DNA of 64,000 bases from CAMFLJ01 sp965279255 (GCA_965279255.1 OZ257146.1:1-64000), one strand, 5' to 3'; shown: positions 17,603-26,098, counted from the first letter of the stretch. The notes: a model not told the origin generated them from the letters alone. Made by a program: numbers and translations.

Positions 17603-19747
17603 ATGTCCGCCGAGCCGATCACCCCCACCCACGACCCCCACGCGGCGGTCGAGCTGGGCGTGCCCAGGCCCGTCGACGACCTCCCGATCGGCGAGCTGCG
17701 CGAGTCGCCGGAGCGCTTCATCAACCGTGAGCTCTCCTGGCTCGACTTCGACGCCCGGGTGCTGGCCCTGGCCGCCGATCCCCGCCAGCCGTTGCTCGAG
17801 CGGGCCAAGTTCCTGGCCATCTTCAGCCAGAACCTCGACGAGTTCTTCCAGGTCCGCGTCGCCGGCCTGAAGGACCAGGTCGCCGCCGGCCTGGGCAAGA
17901 CCACCCCCGACGGCCGCAGCGCCGCCACCCAGCTGGCGGAGATCCGCTCCCGGCTCGACGACCTCTCGGCGCTGGCCGAGGAGATCTTCGACGACGACAT
18001 CGTCCCCGGCCTGGCCGAGCACGGCATCGTGTTCTCCGGAATCGACGACCTCGACGAGGACGACCGCACCTACCTCGACGACTTCTTCGAGGCCCGCATC
18101 TTCCCGGTGCTCACCCCGCTGGCGGTCGACCCGGGCCACCCGTTCCCCTACATCTCCGACCTCTCGCTCAACCTGGCGGTGGTCGTGCACGATCCGGTCA
18201 GTGGCGACCGCCGCTTCGCCCGGGTGAAGGTGCCCAACCTGCTGCCCCGTTTCGTGGTGATGCCCGACGGCGAGCGCTTCGTGCCCCTCGAGCAGGTCAT
18301 CGCCGATCACCTCGACGTGCTGTTCCCCGGCATGGAGCCGGGCGTGCACTACGCCTTCCGGGTCACCCGCAACGCCGACCTCACGCTCGAGGAGGAGGAG
18401 GCCGACGACCTGCTCGAGGCGGTGGAGCTCGAGCTGCGCCGCCGCCGCTTCGGCCGGGCCGTTCGCCTCGAGGTCGATGCCGAGGTCTCCGAGGAGATCC
18501 TCGACCTGCTCACCCGGGAGCTCGACGTCGCCCCCGCCGACGTCTACCACTGGAACGTGCCGCTCGACCTCGGTGGCCTGTGGTCGGTTCACGGCCTCGA
18601 CCGGCCGGAGCTGAAGGACGAGCCCTGGGTGCCCGTCACCCAGCAGCGGCTCACCAGCCCCGAGCCCGACGAGCCCGTCGACCTGTTCTCGGTCATCCGC
18701 GACGGCGACGTGCTGGTGCACCACCCCTACGAGTCGTTCTCCAGCTCGGTCGAGGAGTTCATCCGCCAGGCATCTCGCGACCCGCAGGTGCTCGCCATCA
18801 AGCTCACGCTCTACCGCACCTCCTCGGACACCTCGATCATCAAGTCGCTGGTGCGGGCGGTCGAGAGCGGCAAGCAGGTGGCGGCGCTGGTCGAGCTCAA
18901 GGCCCGTTTCGACGAGAAGAAGAACATCGGGTGGGCCAAGGAGCTGGAGAAGGCGGGCGTCCACGTGGTCTACGGGCTCACCGGCCTCAAGATCCACACG
19001 AAGACCACGTTGGTCGTGCGGGAGGAGGCCGGGGGCATCCGGCGCTACTGCCACGTCGGCACCGGCAACTACAACCCGAAGACCGCCCGGCTCTACGAGG
19101 ACCTCGGCCTGCTCACCGACGACGCGGAGATCGGCTCCGACCTCACCCAGCTGTTCAACCTGCTCACCGGCTTCGCTCGCGAGCCCAACTTCAACAAGCT
19201 GCTCGTGTCGCCCTCGACCGTGCGGCCCGGGCTCACCGAGCTCATCGAGAACGAGGCCCGCCTGGGTGCGGAGGGCCGCATCATCCTGAAGATGAACAGC
19301 CTCGTCGACCCCGGGATGATCGACGCCCTGTACGCCGCCTCGCAGGCCGGCACCCAGATCGACCTCATCGTGCGCGGCATCTGCTGCCTGCGCCCCGGTG
19401 TGCCCGGGCTGAGCGACAACATCCGGGTGCGCTCGATCGTGGGCCGCTACCTCGAGCACTCGCGCATCTACCGCTTCGCCCACGGCAGCAACGGCGGTCC
19501 GGTGTGCTACATCGGCTCGGCCGACCTGATGCCCCGCAACCTCGACCGCCGCGTCGAGGCCCTGGTGCCCATCGAGGACCCGGACCTGCTCGCCCGCCTC
19601 GACCAGATCCTCGAGGTCAACCTCGCCGACGACACCCTGGCCTGGGACCTCCGCTCCGACACCACGTGGCGCCACGTCCACGGCCCCCAGGGCATCGAGA
19701 CCCACCGTCGCCTCGAGGAGCTGGCCCTGCTCGAGCGCAAGGCGTGA
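17603..19747 (+). CDS. ppk: Polyphosphate kinase 1
   Basis: This 714-residue PPK1 makes inorganic polyphosphate from ATP. The N domain begins with FINRELSWLDFDARVL (about residues 39-54) and SQNLDEFF. The C-terminal phospholipase-D-like halves hold HVGTGNYNPKTARLYEDLG and GLKIHTKTTLV, containing the phosphorylated His and its partners. Full length, no signal peptide; peripheral to the membrane in other bacteria. It heads a coupled operon with a CYTH-CHAD protein (stop/start overlap GTGA) and a Nudix hydrolase. Both fit polyphosphate or nucleotide-phosphate metabolism. Confidence 0.97.
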   Translation: MSAEPITPTHDPHAAVELGVPRPVDDLPIGELRESPERFINRELSWLDFDARVLALAADPRQPLLERAKFLAIFSQNLDEFFQVRVAGLKDQVAAGLGKTTPDGRSAATQLAEIRSRLDDLSALAEEIFDDDIVPGLAEHGIVFSGIDDLDEDDRTYLDDFFEARIFPVLTPLAVDPGHPFPYISDLSLNLAVVVHDPVSGDRRFARVKVPNLLPRFVVMPDGERFVPLEQVIADHLDVLFPGMEPGVHYAFRVTRNADLTLEEEEADDLLEAVELELRRRRFGRAVRLEVDAEVSEEILDLLTRELDVAPADVYHWNVPLDLGGLWSVHGLDRPELKDEPWVPVTQQRLTSPEPDEPVDLFSVIRDGDVLVHHPYESFSSSVEEFIRQASRDPQVLAIKLTLYRTSSDTSIIKSLVRAVESGKQVAALVELKARFDEKKNIGWAKELEKAGVHVVYGLTGLKIHTKTTLVVREEAGGIRRYCHVGTGNYNPKTARLYEDLGLLTDDAEIGSDLTQLFNLLTGFAREPNFNKLLVSPSTVRPGLTELIENEARLGAEGRIILKMNSLVDPGMIDALYAASQAGTQIDLIVRGICCLRPGVPGLSDNIRVRSIVGRYLEHSRIYRFAHGSNGGPVCYIGSADLMPRNLDRRVEALVPIEDPDLLARLDQILEVNLADDTLAWDLRSDTTWRHVHGPQGIETHRRLEELALLERKA

Positions 19748-21261
19748 GCGCCGCGCCCAAGGGCTCGGTCGAGCGGGAGATCAAGCTCGGCGCGTGGCCC
19801 GGCTTCGCCATGCCCGACCTCGCCGACCTGGCACCCGGCGTTCAGGTCGTGGTCGAGCCCGCGCTCGACCTCGACGCCACCTACGTCGACACCGCCGACC
19901 TGCAGCTCGTGCGCAACGGCGTGTCGCTGCGGCGGCGCACCGGGGAGGGAGCGCCCCGCTGGACCCTCAAGCTCCCGTCCGGTGAGACGGGTGCCGGCCT
20001 GGCCCGTCGCGAGTTCGACGTCGACGACCCCGGCCACGTGGTGCCGGCCGAGCTGGCCGCCCTCGTCACCGGCTGGGTGCGCAGCGCGGCGCTCGTGCCG
20101 GTGGCGGTGATCCGCAGCCACCGCGAGCGACTGCGGCTGGTCGACTCCGACGGCACCGAGCTGCTCGAGATCGACGACGACGAGGTCACCGTGGTCGACG
20201 ACGGCGAGGTCGCCGCCCGCTTCCGGGAGGTCGAGGTCGAGCTGGCCGCGCCCGCCGCCGCCGACCTCATGCAGGCGGTGAGCGACGCCCTGGTTGAGGC
20301 CGGCGCCGGTGCGCCCGACCCCACCTCCAAGATCGTCAGGGCCCTCGGCCCCCGGGCGCTGGTGCCGTCCGACCTCGTGGTGCCCGAGCTGGGGCCCGAC
20401 TCGGACATGGCCGCGGTCGTCACCGCCGCGGTGCGCCACTCCGTCTCGCAGATCATCGGCCACGACCACGTCGTGCGCCTCGACGACGACACCGAGGGCG
20501 TGCACAAGGCGCGCGTCGGCACCCGGCGCCTGCGCTCCGACCTCCAGACCCTGGCCCCGGTGCTCGCGTCGGGGTGGGGCGACGAGCTGCGGGCCGAGCT
20601 GAAGGACCTCGCCGCCTCGCTCGGGGTCGTGCGCGACACCGACGTGCTCATCGTGCGGCTGCTGCGCCACGTCGGCGAGCTGCCGTCGGAGCACCGGGCC
20701 GCAGCGGGCCGCCTGGTCCGCCATCTCGAGAACGGTCGCAAGGCCCAGGTGGCCGCCCTGCTCGAGGCCATGTCCGCGCCGGGCTACGTCGAGCTGCTCG
20801 ACGACCTCGTGGCCGCCGCCCTCCGCCCGCAGCTCGCCGACGCCGCGGGCACGCCGGCCACCGATCGGCTGCCGGAGCTGGTCCGCCCCCGGTGGCGTCG
20901 CCTGCGCAAGGCGGTCGACCGCCTCGACCGTCATCCGTCCGACGACGACCTCCACGCCGTGCGCATCCTGGCCAAGCGGGCCCGGTACGCGTGCGAGCTG
21001 GCGGCACCGGTGATGGGCACCGACGCCGCCGACCTGGCCGATCGCCTCGCTGAGCTGCAGGACGTGCTCGGCGAGCTCCACGACACCGCCGTCGCCCAGG
21101 AGTGGCTCCGCAGCGTCGTGCCCACGGTCCCCGACGACCAGGGCGTCGCCGCCGGCGAGCTCGTCACCCTCGAGCGCGATCGGGCCGCCGAGCTGCGGGC
21201 GGCGTGGCCGGCGGTGTGGGCCGCCTGCGATCGCAAGGCCCTCACGAGGTGGTTCCGATGA
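19744..21261 (+). CDS. CYTH and CHAD domain protein
   Basis: The 505-residue protein has an N-terminal CYTH domain (about 1-190) with the ExExK motif VEREIKL that binds triphosphate with divalent metal, and a C-terminal CHAD helical domain (about 215-500) rich in conserved His and Arg (VHKARVGTRRLRSDL, LHAVRILAKRARYA). CHAD domains bind polyphosphate; CYTH domains hydrolyse tri- or polyphosphate or make cAMP. Placement directly behind ppk supports a polyphosphate role. The GTG at 19744 overlaps the ppk stop and its own stop overlaps the Nudix start, so all three are translationally coupled. Confidence 0.93.
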   Translation: MSAAPKGSVEREIKLGAWPGFAMPDLADLAPGVQVVVEPALDLDATYVDTADLQLVRNGVSLRRRTGEGAPRWTLKLPSGETGAGLARREFDVDDPGHVVPAELAALVTGWVRSAALVPVAVIRSHRERLRLVDSDGTELLEIDDDEVTVVDDGEVAARFREVEVELAAPAAADLMQAVSDALVEAGAGAPDPTSKIVRALGPRALVPSDLVVPELGPDSDMAAVVTAAVRHSVSQIIGHDHVVRLDDDTEGVHKARVGTRRLRSDLQTLAPVLASGWGDELRAELKDLAASLGVVRDTDVLIVRLLRHVGELPSEHRAAAGRLVRHLENGRKAQVAALLEAMSAPGYVELLDDLVAAALRPQLADAAGTPATDRLPELVRPRWRRLRKAVDRLDRHPSDDDLHAVRILAKRARYACELAAPVMGTDAADLADRLAELQDVLGELHDTAVAQEWLRSVVPTVPDDQGVAAGELVTLERDRAAELRAAWPAVWAACDRKALTRWFR

Positions 21262-21707
21262 GCCAGCGATCGCCGTACCCGAAGGGCGGCGGCGAGCCCG
21301 AGGTGCGCGCCGCCGGCGGGATCATCTGGCGGGTCGACGACGACGGGCGGGTCGCCATCGTCCTCGTCCACCGGCCCAAGTACGGCGACTGGACCTTCCC
21401 GAAGGGCAAGCTCGAGGACGGCGAGACCGACGAGCACGCCGCCCACCGCGAGGTGGTCGAGGAGACCGGCTTCGACTGCGTGCTCGGCCGCGAGCTCCCG
21501 TCGGTGCAGTACCGCGACAACAAGGGCCGGTCGAAGCAGGTCCGCTACTGGGAGATGACCGTCGCCGCCGGCGAGTTCGCACCGAACGACGAGGTCGACG
21601 GGCTGGAGTGGATGAGCCTCAAGGCCGCCCGCAAGCGCCTCACCTACGGTCACGACCGCGAGGTGCTCGACGCCTTCTCCGAGTTCGCGAGGCCGGCGGG
21701 GCGCTGA
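21258..21707 (+). CDS. Nudix hydrolase
   Basis: The 149-residue enzyme carries a complete Nudix box, GKLEDGETDEHAAHREVVEE at about residues 50-69 followed by TGF, and FPKGK just before it. It resembles the MutT-like N-terminal unit of actinobacterial MutT1, which clears oxidised nucleotides or diadenosine polyphosphates, but without the histidine-phosphatase half. The ATG overlaps the previous stop as ATGA. Third gene of the ppk operon; substrate not determined. Confidence 0.92.
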   Translation: MSQRSPYPKGGGEPEVRAAGGIIWRVDDDGRVAIVLVHRPKYGDWTFPKGKLEDGETDEHAAHREVVEETGFDCVLGRELPSVQYRDNKGRSKQVRYWEMTVAAGEFAPNDEVDGLEWMSLKAARKRLTYGHDREVLDAFSEFARPAGR

Positions 21708-21758
21708 CGCAGGCGAACCCCCGGCGTCGCCGGGAGTTCGCACAGTTGCACCGGCAAC

Positions 21759-21780
21759 CTTCACCCGTCGTTCAACTGAG
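21759..21780 (+). promoter_or_regulatory. PHO-box-like direct repeat upstream of the surface/Pst2 cluster
   Basis: Two adjacent 11-bp units, CTTCACCCGTC (21759-21769) and GTTCAACTGAG (21770-21780), fit the GTTCACC-type PhoP repeat of actinomycetes with 11-bp periodicity. They end 16 bp before the -10 box of the first gene of the cluster, over the -35 position, as for a PhoP-activated promoter. The match is weaker than at pstS. Confidence 0.5.
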
Positions 21781-21796
21781 GGACACCACCCCTTCC

Positions 21797-21802
21797 TAGG
21801 GT
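21797..21802 (+). promoter_or_regulatory. Candidate leaderless -10 box heading the coiled-coil/Pst2 cluster
   Basis: TAGGGT ends 6 nt before the ATG at 21809. It is the only clear promoter seen before a chain of closely packed or overlapping genes that runs on for about 15 kb. Confidence 0.5.
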
Positions 21803-21808
21803 CCGGCC

Positions 21809-22282
21809 ATGACGTCGCCGGAGCCGATCACCGAACCCGCTCCGGCCGTCCCTGCGCTCGCACTCGGCCTCGACCGCTCGGACACCCGGCTCCGCACCGA
21901 GCTGATGCACCGGCACCTCGTCGCCCGGGTGGCGGCCACCCGCCGTCAGGTCGAGGAGCTCGATCGACAGCTCCGTGCCGAGCGATCGGAGCCGCAGGTG
22001 GCCGGCATCGGCGCGACCGTGGTCGAGGTCCGGCGTCGCCTCTCGGTGGAGCGAGCGGACGCCGAGCTGCGGGCGGAGGCCTTCGAGCGGGCCGCTCGGT
22101 GCCGCGGCGACGAGATCATCGCCGAGGCCGAAGCCGAGGCGAGGGTGCTGCGGGCGGCCGCGGTCTGGGTGCGCCAGGCCCGGCTCTCCGGACCGGAGGC
22201 GTCGCCGGTGATCCCGTCGCTCGTCGCACCCCTCGCCGCGCCTGCGCCCGTCCTGGCTGCGGTCGAGGCCCGCGCCTCGTGA
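21809..22282 (+). CDS. Coiled-coil protein, cluster gene 1
   Basis: This 157-residue cytosolic protein has an Ala/Arg/Glu-rich helix with heptad character at about residues 33-125 (for example EELDRQLRAERSE, then EIIAEAEAEARVLRAAAVW), resembling DivIVA or ATP synthase b-subunit stalks. The C-terminus is Pro/Ala-rich. No family recognised. It is the first gene of the cluster and its stop overlaps the next start. Function unknown; scaffolding or polar localisation is a guess from the coiled coil. Confidence 0.75.
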   Translation: MTSPEPITEPAPAVPALALGLDRSDTRLRTELMHRHLVARVAATRRQVEELDRQLRAERSEPQVAGIGATVVEVRRRLSVERADAELRAEAFERAARCRGDEIIAEAEAEARVLRAAAVWVRQARLSGPEASPVIPSLVAPLAAPAPVLAAVEARAS

Positions 22283-23121
22283 GCAACGTGGCGCCGTACG
22301 CCGGCGGCGGCTCCATCGCGAGCGTCGCGGATCCCCGCTCGTTGGTGCTGCACCTCGAGGTGTGCCGGCTCCAGGCCGAGCTGGAGCGCCTCGAGGCGCG
22401 CCTCGCCGACCTGCGGACGCGGTCGACGCCCGACCAGGGCCCGTCCTCCGTCGACGGTAGTGGTCGCGGTGTCGAGCCCGCCGACGACCTCCTCGACCGG
22501 ATGGTGGCGACGCTCCTGGAGTCGGGTCGGGCCGAGATCGCCGATGTGTCGGCTCGTCGTCACGCGGCCGCGGAGGCGGGCCTGGACGCCGACCGGACGC
22601 GCGCCGGCGCCCTCGTCGACGCGGCTCGGGCCGAGCTCGACGCTGCGCTCGCCGAGCGAGGCGGCGCCCTGCGAACCACATGGGCCCGCGGCCTCGACGA
22701 GGTCGACCTCGTGGTGGCCGAGCCCTTGGCGGTCGAGCCCGTGGCGGTCGAGCCCCTTGCCGCCGAGCCCCTTGCCGCCGAGCACCTTGCAGCCGAGCCG
22801 GCTCCTGTGGACGCCGCCCTGTCGGTTGCGGAGCCGGTGCTGCTCCGTGCGGCCGAGGTCGAGGAGGCTCGCACCGATGCCGCGTTCGACGCGTGGATGG
22901 CGGTCGGCCCGGAGAGCATGGGGGCCGATGCCCCCGACGGTGGCCCCGTGACGGTGGTCGCGCCGGACGCAGCGGCCGAGGACGGGCGCGATGACGAGCC
23001 GGGCCCGGCTCCCGCCGCCGCCCACCGGCACCGCTCGCGGTGGCTGCTGCCCCTCGAGGTGGTCGGCGCGCTGCTGGTGGCCGCCATCCTCGTGGTGCTG
23101 GTCCTCGTGCTCGTCGGCTGA
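22279..23121 (+). CDS. Coiled-coil protein with C-terminal membrane anchor, cluster gene 2
   Basis: The 280-residue protein starts at a GTG overlapping the previous stop (GTGA). Helical Ala/Arg/Glu-rich segments run from about 25 to 140. Six tandem pentapeptides of the type LAAEP follow (DNA repeat 22711-22800). After an acidic linker there is one strong C-terminal membrane span (about 258-279, LLPLEVVGALLVAAILVVLV) that ends the protein. The layout is a tail-anchored cytosolic coiled coil. No family recognised. Confidence 0.75.
   Translation: MSNVAPYAGGGSIASVADPRSLVLHLEVCRLQAELERLEARLADLRTRSTPDQGPSSVDGSGRGVEPADDLLDRMVATLLESGRAEIADVSARRHAAAEAGLDADRTRAGALVDAARAELDAALAERGGALRTTWARGLDEVDLVVAEPLAVEPVAVEPLAAEPLAAEHLAAEPAPVDAALSVAEPVLLRAAEVEEARTDAAFDAWMAVGPESMGADAPDGGPVTVVAPDAAAEDGRDDEPGPAPAAAHRHRSRWLLPLEVVGALLVAAILVVLVLVLVG
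22711..22800 (+). repeat. Six 15-bp in-frame repeats
   Basis: Six tandem 15-bp units encode VVAEP, LAVEP, VAVEP, LAAEP, LAAEH and LAAEP. This is a coding repeat inside cluster gene 2, likely a spacer that can change length. Confidence 0.85.
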
Positions 23122-23126
23122 CGGCG

Positions 23127-23885
23127 ATGAGCATCGGTCTGCGCATCGAGGCCGTGCCTACGGCCGGCGAAGGGTCGGAGGTGGCCCGGGTGCTGCTCGT
23201 CAGCAGCCTCGACCACTGGGCGGACCGCATCGGGGCGGACCTGACCGCCGAGGGCTTCCTCGTGATGCGGGACCGCACCGGTGAGTGGGTGTTCGACGAG
23301 GCGCGGCTCGGCGACGTGCACATCGTCGTCGTCGACCTCCGCCTGCGGTCCCAGTCGGGCCTCGCCGTGTGCGGGGCGGTCCGGGCCCGCTCGCTGGTCC
23401 CCATCCTCGCCCTCGGTGATCAGGTCGACGAGGCCCCGGTGCTCGCCGCCTACTCCGCCGGCGCCGATCAGTACGTCACCATCGACACGTCCTCGCGCCT
23501 GGTGACCGCGCGGCTCCGAGCGCTGCTGCGGCGGGTGCCGCCCCGCAGCGCCGTGGCCGTCGAGCCGAACCCGGACCTCGCGGTGACCATCGACGAGGCC
23601 ACCGGCTCGGTCCGGGTCGACGGTGCCGTGGTGAGCCTCTCGAGGCGCGAGCTGGAGGTGCTGAGGACCCTCCTGTCGCGCCCCGGCCGGGTCGTCACCC
23701 GCGCCGAGCTGGCGGGCGCGTGGCCTGCGCTCAGCGCCGATCGCCGCCTCGACTTCGTGATCCGTCGGCTCCGTCAGAAGCTGGAGATGGTCGACGGGCG
23801 ACGGCGGATCAACTCGGTGCGAGGGGTCGGGTTCCGGTTCGAGGAGGACCAGGGGCCCGACTCGGCCGAGGGGGAGCGGGCATGA
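23127..23885 (+). CDS. Response-regulator-like protein with degenerate receiver and winged helix
   Basis: The 252-residue protein has a receiver-like domain (about 20-130) and an OmpR/PhoB-type winged helix (about 150-240; SRRELEVLRTLLSRPGRVVTRAELAG, RRINSVRGVGFRF). The phosphoacceptor-position Asp is kept (VVVDLRL, Asp70). The acidic pair is replaced by Ser-Ser (26-27), the conserved Lys of the GADDYLTKPF motif is replaced by Ile119 (GADQYVTID), and the switch Thr/Ser region reads ILAL. It probably does not signal by classical phosphotransfer, and no kinase gene adjoins it. It may regulate this cluster. The next gene overlaps by ATGA. Confidence 0.85.
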   Translation: MSIGLRIEAVPTAGEGSEVARVLLVSSLDHWADRIGADLTAEGFLVMRDRTGEWVFDEARLGDVHIVVVDLRLRSQSGLAVCGAVRARSLVPILALGDQVDEAPVLAAYSAGADQYVTIDTSSRLVTARLRALLRRVPPRSAVAVEPNPDLAVTIDEATGSVRVDGAVVSLSRRELEVLRTLLSRPGRVVTRAELAGAWPALSADRRLDFVIRRLRQKLEMVDGRRRINSVRGVGFRFEEDQGPDSAEGERA

Positions 23886-24643
23886 CGGAAGATGTCGCCT
23901 CCGGCTCCGCCGCTGTTCATGTTCGGTTCAACGGGCGGTCAGGGCGGCCTCTTACCGTCGCTCCCGTGACGGCAGGCGACGCTCTTCCACCCGAGGCCGT
24001 CGAGGCCACTGACGCTGCGGGCGCGGCGCTTGTCGACGCGCTCGTCGGTCGTCGCCGGGCCGAGCTGGCCCGCCTGTCACTGGCCGCCCGCACCGCCCGC
24101 CAGCGCTGCGAGCGAGCCGAGACGGAGCTCGCCGACGTGACCGCGGTCGACGCCGACGGCGTGCCAGCCGATCTGCTGGGGGTCGTCGATGCCATGCTCG
24201 AGAAGGCGACGGCGGCCTCCGAGCTCGCACTGGCCTCGGCCGAGCGCGAAGCCTCGTTCCTCGTCGATCGGGCCATGGCCGAGGGGGCGGAGGTCGTCCG
24301 GCGAGCAGGTCTCGATCCGAACGTCGTCACGACCGATCGGCCGTTCCGGTCGACCTCGCGGTCCGTCGTCGCCCCGCCGACGGCCGCCGAGCTGTGGCGC
24401 GTGACGCGACCGGCGTCCGTTCCGTCGCCGTCGATTGGTTCGCCGTCGCCTGCGCCGGTTCGCCCGACGGTGGCCCCGCCCCGGGCAGGGGAGGGGCCAG
24501 TCGCCACGTTGGTGCGCGACGACGCGGTCGCCCCGACCCGTGCCGAGCCGAGCGAGGCCTTCGACACCTTCTGGCAGGAGGTCCCCGGCGAGCGCCGGGT
24601 GCGCGACCGCCTCCTTCGCCGTTCCCCCAAGGAGAGCGCGTGA
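23882..24643 (+). CDS. Coiled-coil protein, cluster gene 4
   Basis: This 253-residue cytosolic protein has an Ala/Glu/Arg-rich helical core (about 45-145; EATDAAGAALVDALVGRRR, then ELALASAEREASFLVDRAM) and a Pro/Ser/Thr-rich second half. It shares the general design of cluster genes 1, 2, 5 and 6. The ATG overlaps the stop of the response-regulator-like gene. No family recognised. Confidence 0.72.
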   Translation: MTEDVASGSAAVHVRFNGRSGRPLTVAPVTAGDALPPEAVEATDAAGAALVDALVGRRRAELARLSLAARTARQRCERAETELADVTAVDADGVPADLLGVVDAMLEKATAASELALASAEREASFLVDRAMAEGAEVVRRAGLDPNVVTTDRPFRSTSRSVVAPPTAAELWRVTRPASVPSPSIGSPSPAPVRPTVAPPRAGEGPVATLVRDDAVAPTRAEPSEAFDTFWQEVPGERRVRDRLLRRSPKESA

Positions 24644-25122
24644 GCGACGACCACCCGCTCGACGACACGATCGACCTGACCGGAGCTCCCCGACGCATCA
24701 ACGGCAACGGTCAGTCGCCGGCCGGCTCGGCGGCTCCGGCCGGGCTGGAGGGCGTCACCTGGGCGGCGGCCTACGACCGCGCGTCGGTCGAGCGCTACCT
24801 CGAGGCGCTCGATGCCGATCGGGCCCTGCTCGAGGCCGAGATCGCCGAAGCCGAACGTCGCACCGCCGCGGCCCGAGACGCGCTGGCGGCCCGCACGGCC
24901 GAGCTCGAGGCGGCGCTCGGCGCAGTGGTGCTGGCGGCGCGGTCGGAGCTGGAGCGCATCGACCGTGAGCAGCAGGAGGCGGTGGCGGCCATCCGCGCCG
25001 AGGCCGAGGCCGAGGCCGCTCGCATCCGTGAGGCCGCCCGCCAGGAGGCCGAGACCGTGCGTGCCGCCGCGTCGTCGCTGAGCGCGCTGGCCCAGACCGA
25101 GGGCCGGACCGATGCCGGTTGA
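24640..25122 (+). CDS. Coiled-coil protein, cluster gene 5
   Basis: This 160-residue protein with a GTG start overlaps the previous stop. After a short polar N-terminus, one long Glu/Ala/Arg helix spans about 45-150, with stretches such as EAEIAEAERRTAAARDALAA and EAEAEAARIREAARQEAE. This is the pattern of DivIVA or F-type b-subunit stalk proteins, though no conserved domain can be named. There is no membrane span. Its end overlaps the next gene by 11 bp. Confidence 0.74.
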   Translation: MSDDHPLDDTIDLTGAPRRINGNGQSPAGSAAPAGLEGVTWAAAYDRASVERYLEALDADRALLEAEIAEAERRTAAARDALAARTAELEAALGAVVLAARSELERIDREQQEAVAAIRAEAEAEAARIREAARQEAETVRAAASSLSALAQTEGRTDAG

Positions 25123-26095
25123 GTCCGTGCCCACCCTTCGTCCGGCGTCGGGCCGGGTCGTCGGGGCGTCCGTCGCCGCGGACCGCCTGACCCCCATCGA
25201 TCTCGCCCCCGCGGACGTCGTCGAGCCGCTGCTTCGCGCCGCTCGCAGCGCGGTCGCGTCGCTGACGCTGAAGGCCCGGTCGGCCGAGCAGATGGCCCGT
25301 CAGGCCGAGGAGTCCGCCGCAGCCGACGCGGCCGTCGGCCTCGAGGTGATCGAGGCCGAGCAGGCCGCGAAGCTGGCAGCGGTCGAGCAGGATCTCGACG
25401 CCCGACGCGCGGTCCGTGACGTCGCCGTCGAGCAGGCCCGCACCGACGCCGCGGCGATCCTGGCCCAGGCCCGGGACGACGCCAGGGCGATGGTGGCTGC
25501 CGCACGAGAGGAGCTCGACCGCTCGCTCGACGCCCGGACCGTGCCGGCACCGGGGCCGGCACCCGCCTCGCCCCTGGTGACGGTCGCGGACCTCACCGAC
25601 GGGCCGGACCCCGACCCGGTGCCGGCGACGCCGGTCGATCCCGAGCCGTCCTTCCCGCCTCCCGCCGCCGGCCCGAGCTACCCGCCACCGTCGGCCGCTC
25701 CCACCCTTCCGCCGCCGATGATGGCCGCCCCGCTCGGCGCCTCGTTCGCGCCGACGTTCACGCCCGTGCTCGTGCAGGCCCCTGACGGGTCGGTCCAGCA
25801 GATGCTCATGTTGACCACGGCCGGCATCGCCGCTCCGGCACCCATCGCCCCGGTCGCTCCGGCGCCTGTGGGGCTCCCGGCCCTCATGCCCGGTGCGCCG
25901 GGCACGACCCAGGTCGTCCCCGCCGCGGCCGCGCCGGTCGTCGTCGCGCCGCCGGCGCCTGCCATCCCGGTACAGGAGGTCGTTCCGGCGCAGCCGTCCA
26001 CGGGTGCCGGGCGCCGCCTGCTGCACCTCGACGTGATCCTTCCGCTGATCGCGGTCGCCATCGTCCTCGTCGTGCTCCTGGCGTGGCTGGGCTGA
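25112..26095 (+). CDS. Coiled-coil protein with Pro-rich linker and membrane anchor, cluster gene 6
   Basis: The 327-residue protein has a coiled coil at about 38-145 (SAEQMARQAEESAAADAA, DLDARRAVRDVAVEQART), a long Pro/Ala/Val-rich linker (about 150-300) and a C-terminal membrane span (about 305-326) ending in AWLG. It has the same tail-anchored design as cluster gene 2. It overlaps cluster gene 5 by 11 bp and precedes the PstC-like permease by 3 bp, so it probably acts with the transporter at the inner face of the membrane. No family recognised. Confidence 0.74.
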   Translation: MPVESVPTLRPASGRVVGASVAADRLTPIDLAPADVVEPLLRAARSAVASLTLKARSAEQMARQAEESAAADAAVGLEVIEAEQAAKLAAVEQDLDARRAVRDVAVEQARTDAAAILAQARDDARAMVAAAREELDRSLDARTVPAPGPAPASPLVTVADLTDGPDPDPVPATPVDPEPSFPPPAAGPSYPPPSAAPTLPPPMMAAPLGASFAPTFTPVLVQAPDGSVQQMLMLTTAGIAAPAPIAPVAPAPVGLPALMPGAPGTTQVVPAAAAPVVVAPPAPAIPVQEVVPAQPSTGAGRRLLHLDVILPLIAVAIVLVVLLAWLG

Positions 26096-26098
26096 GCC

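Noticed and set aside
17495..19705. 736-codon open frame on the minus strand opposite ppk
   Set aside because: It is the exact shadow of a full-length, motif-complete ppk.
22711..22800. Possible CRISPR-like or tandem repeat array
   Set aside because: The units are 15 bp with no spacers and encode an in-frame pentapeptide repeat.
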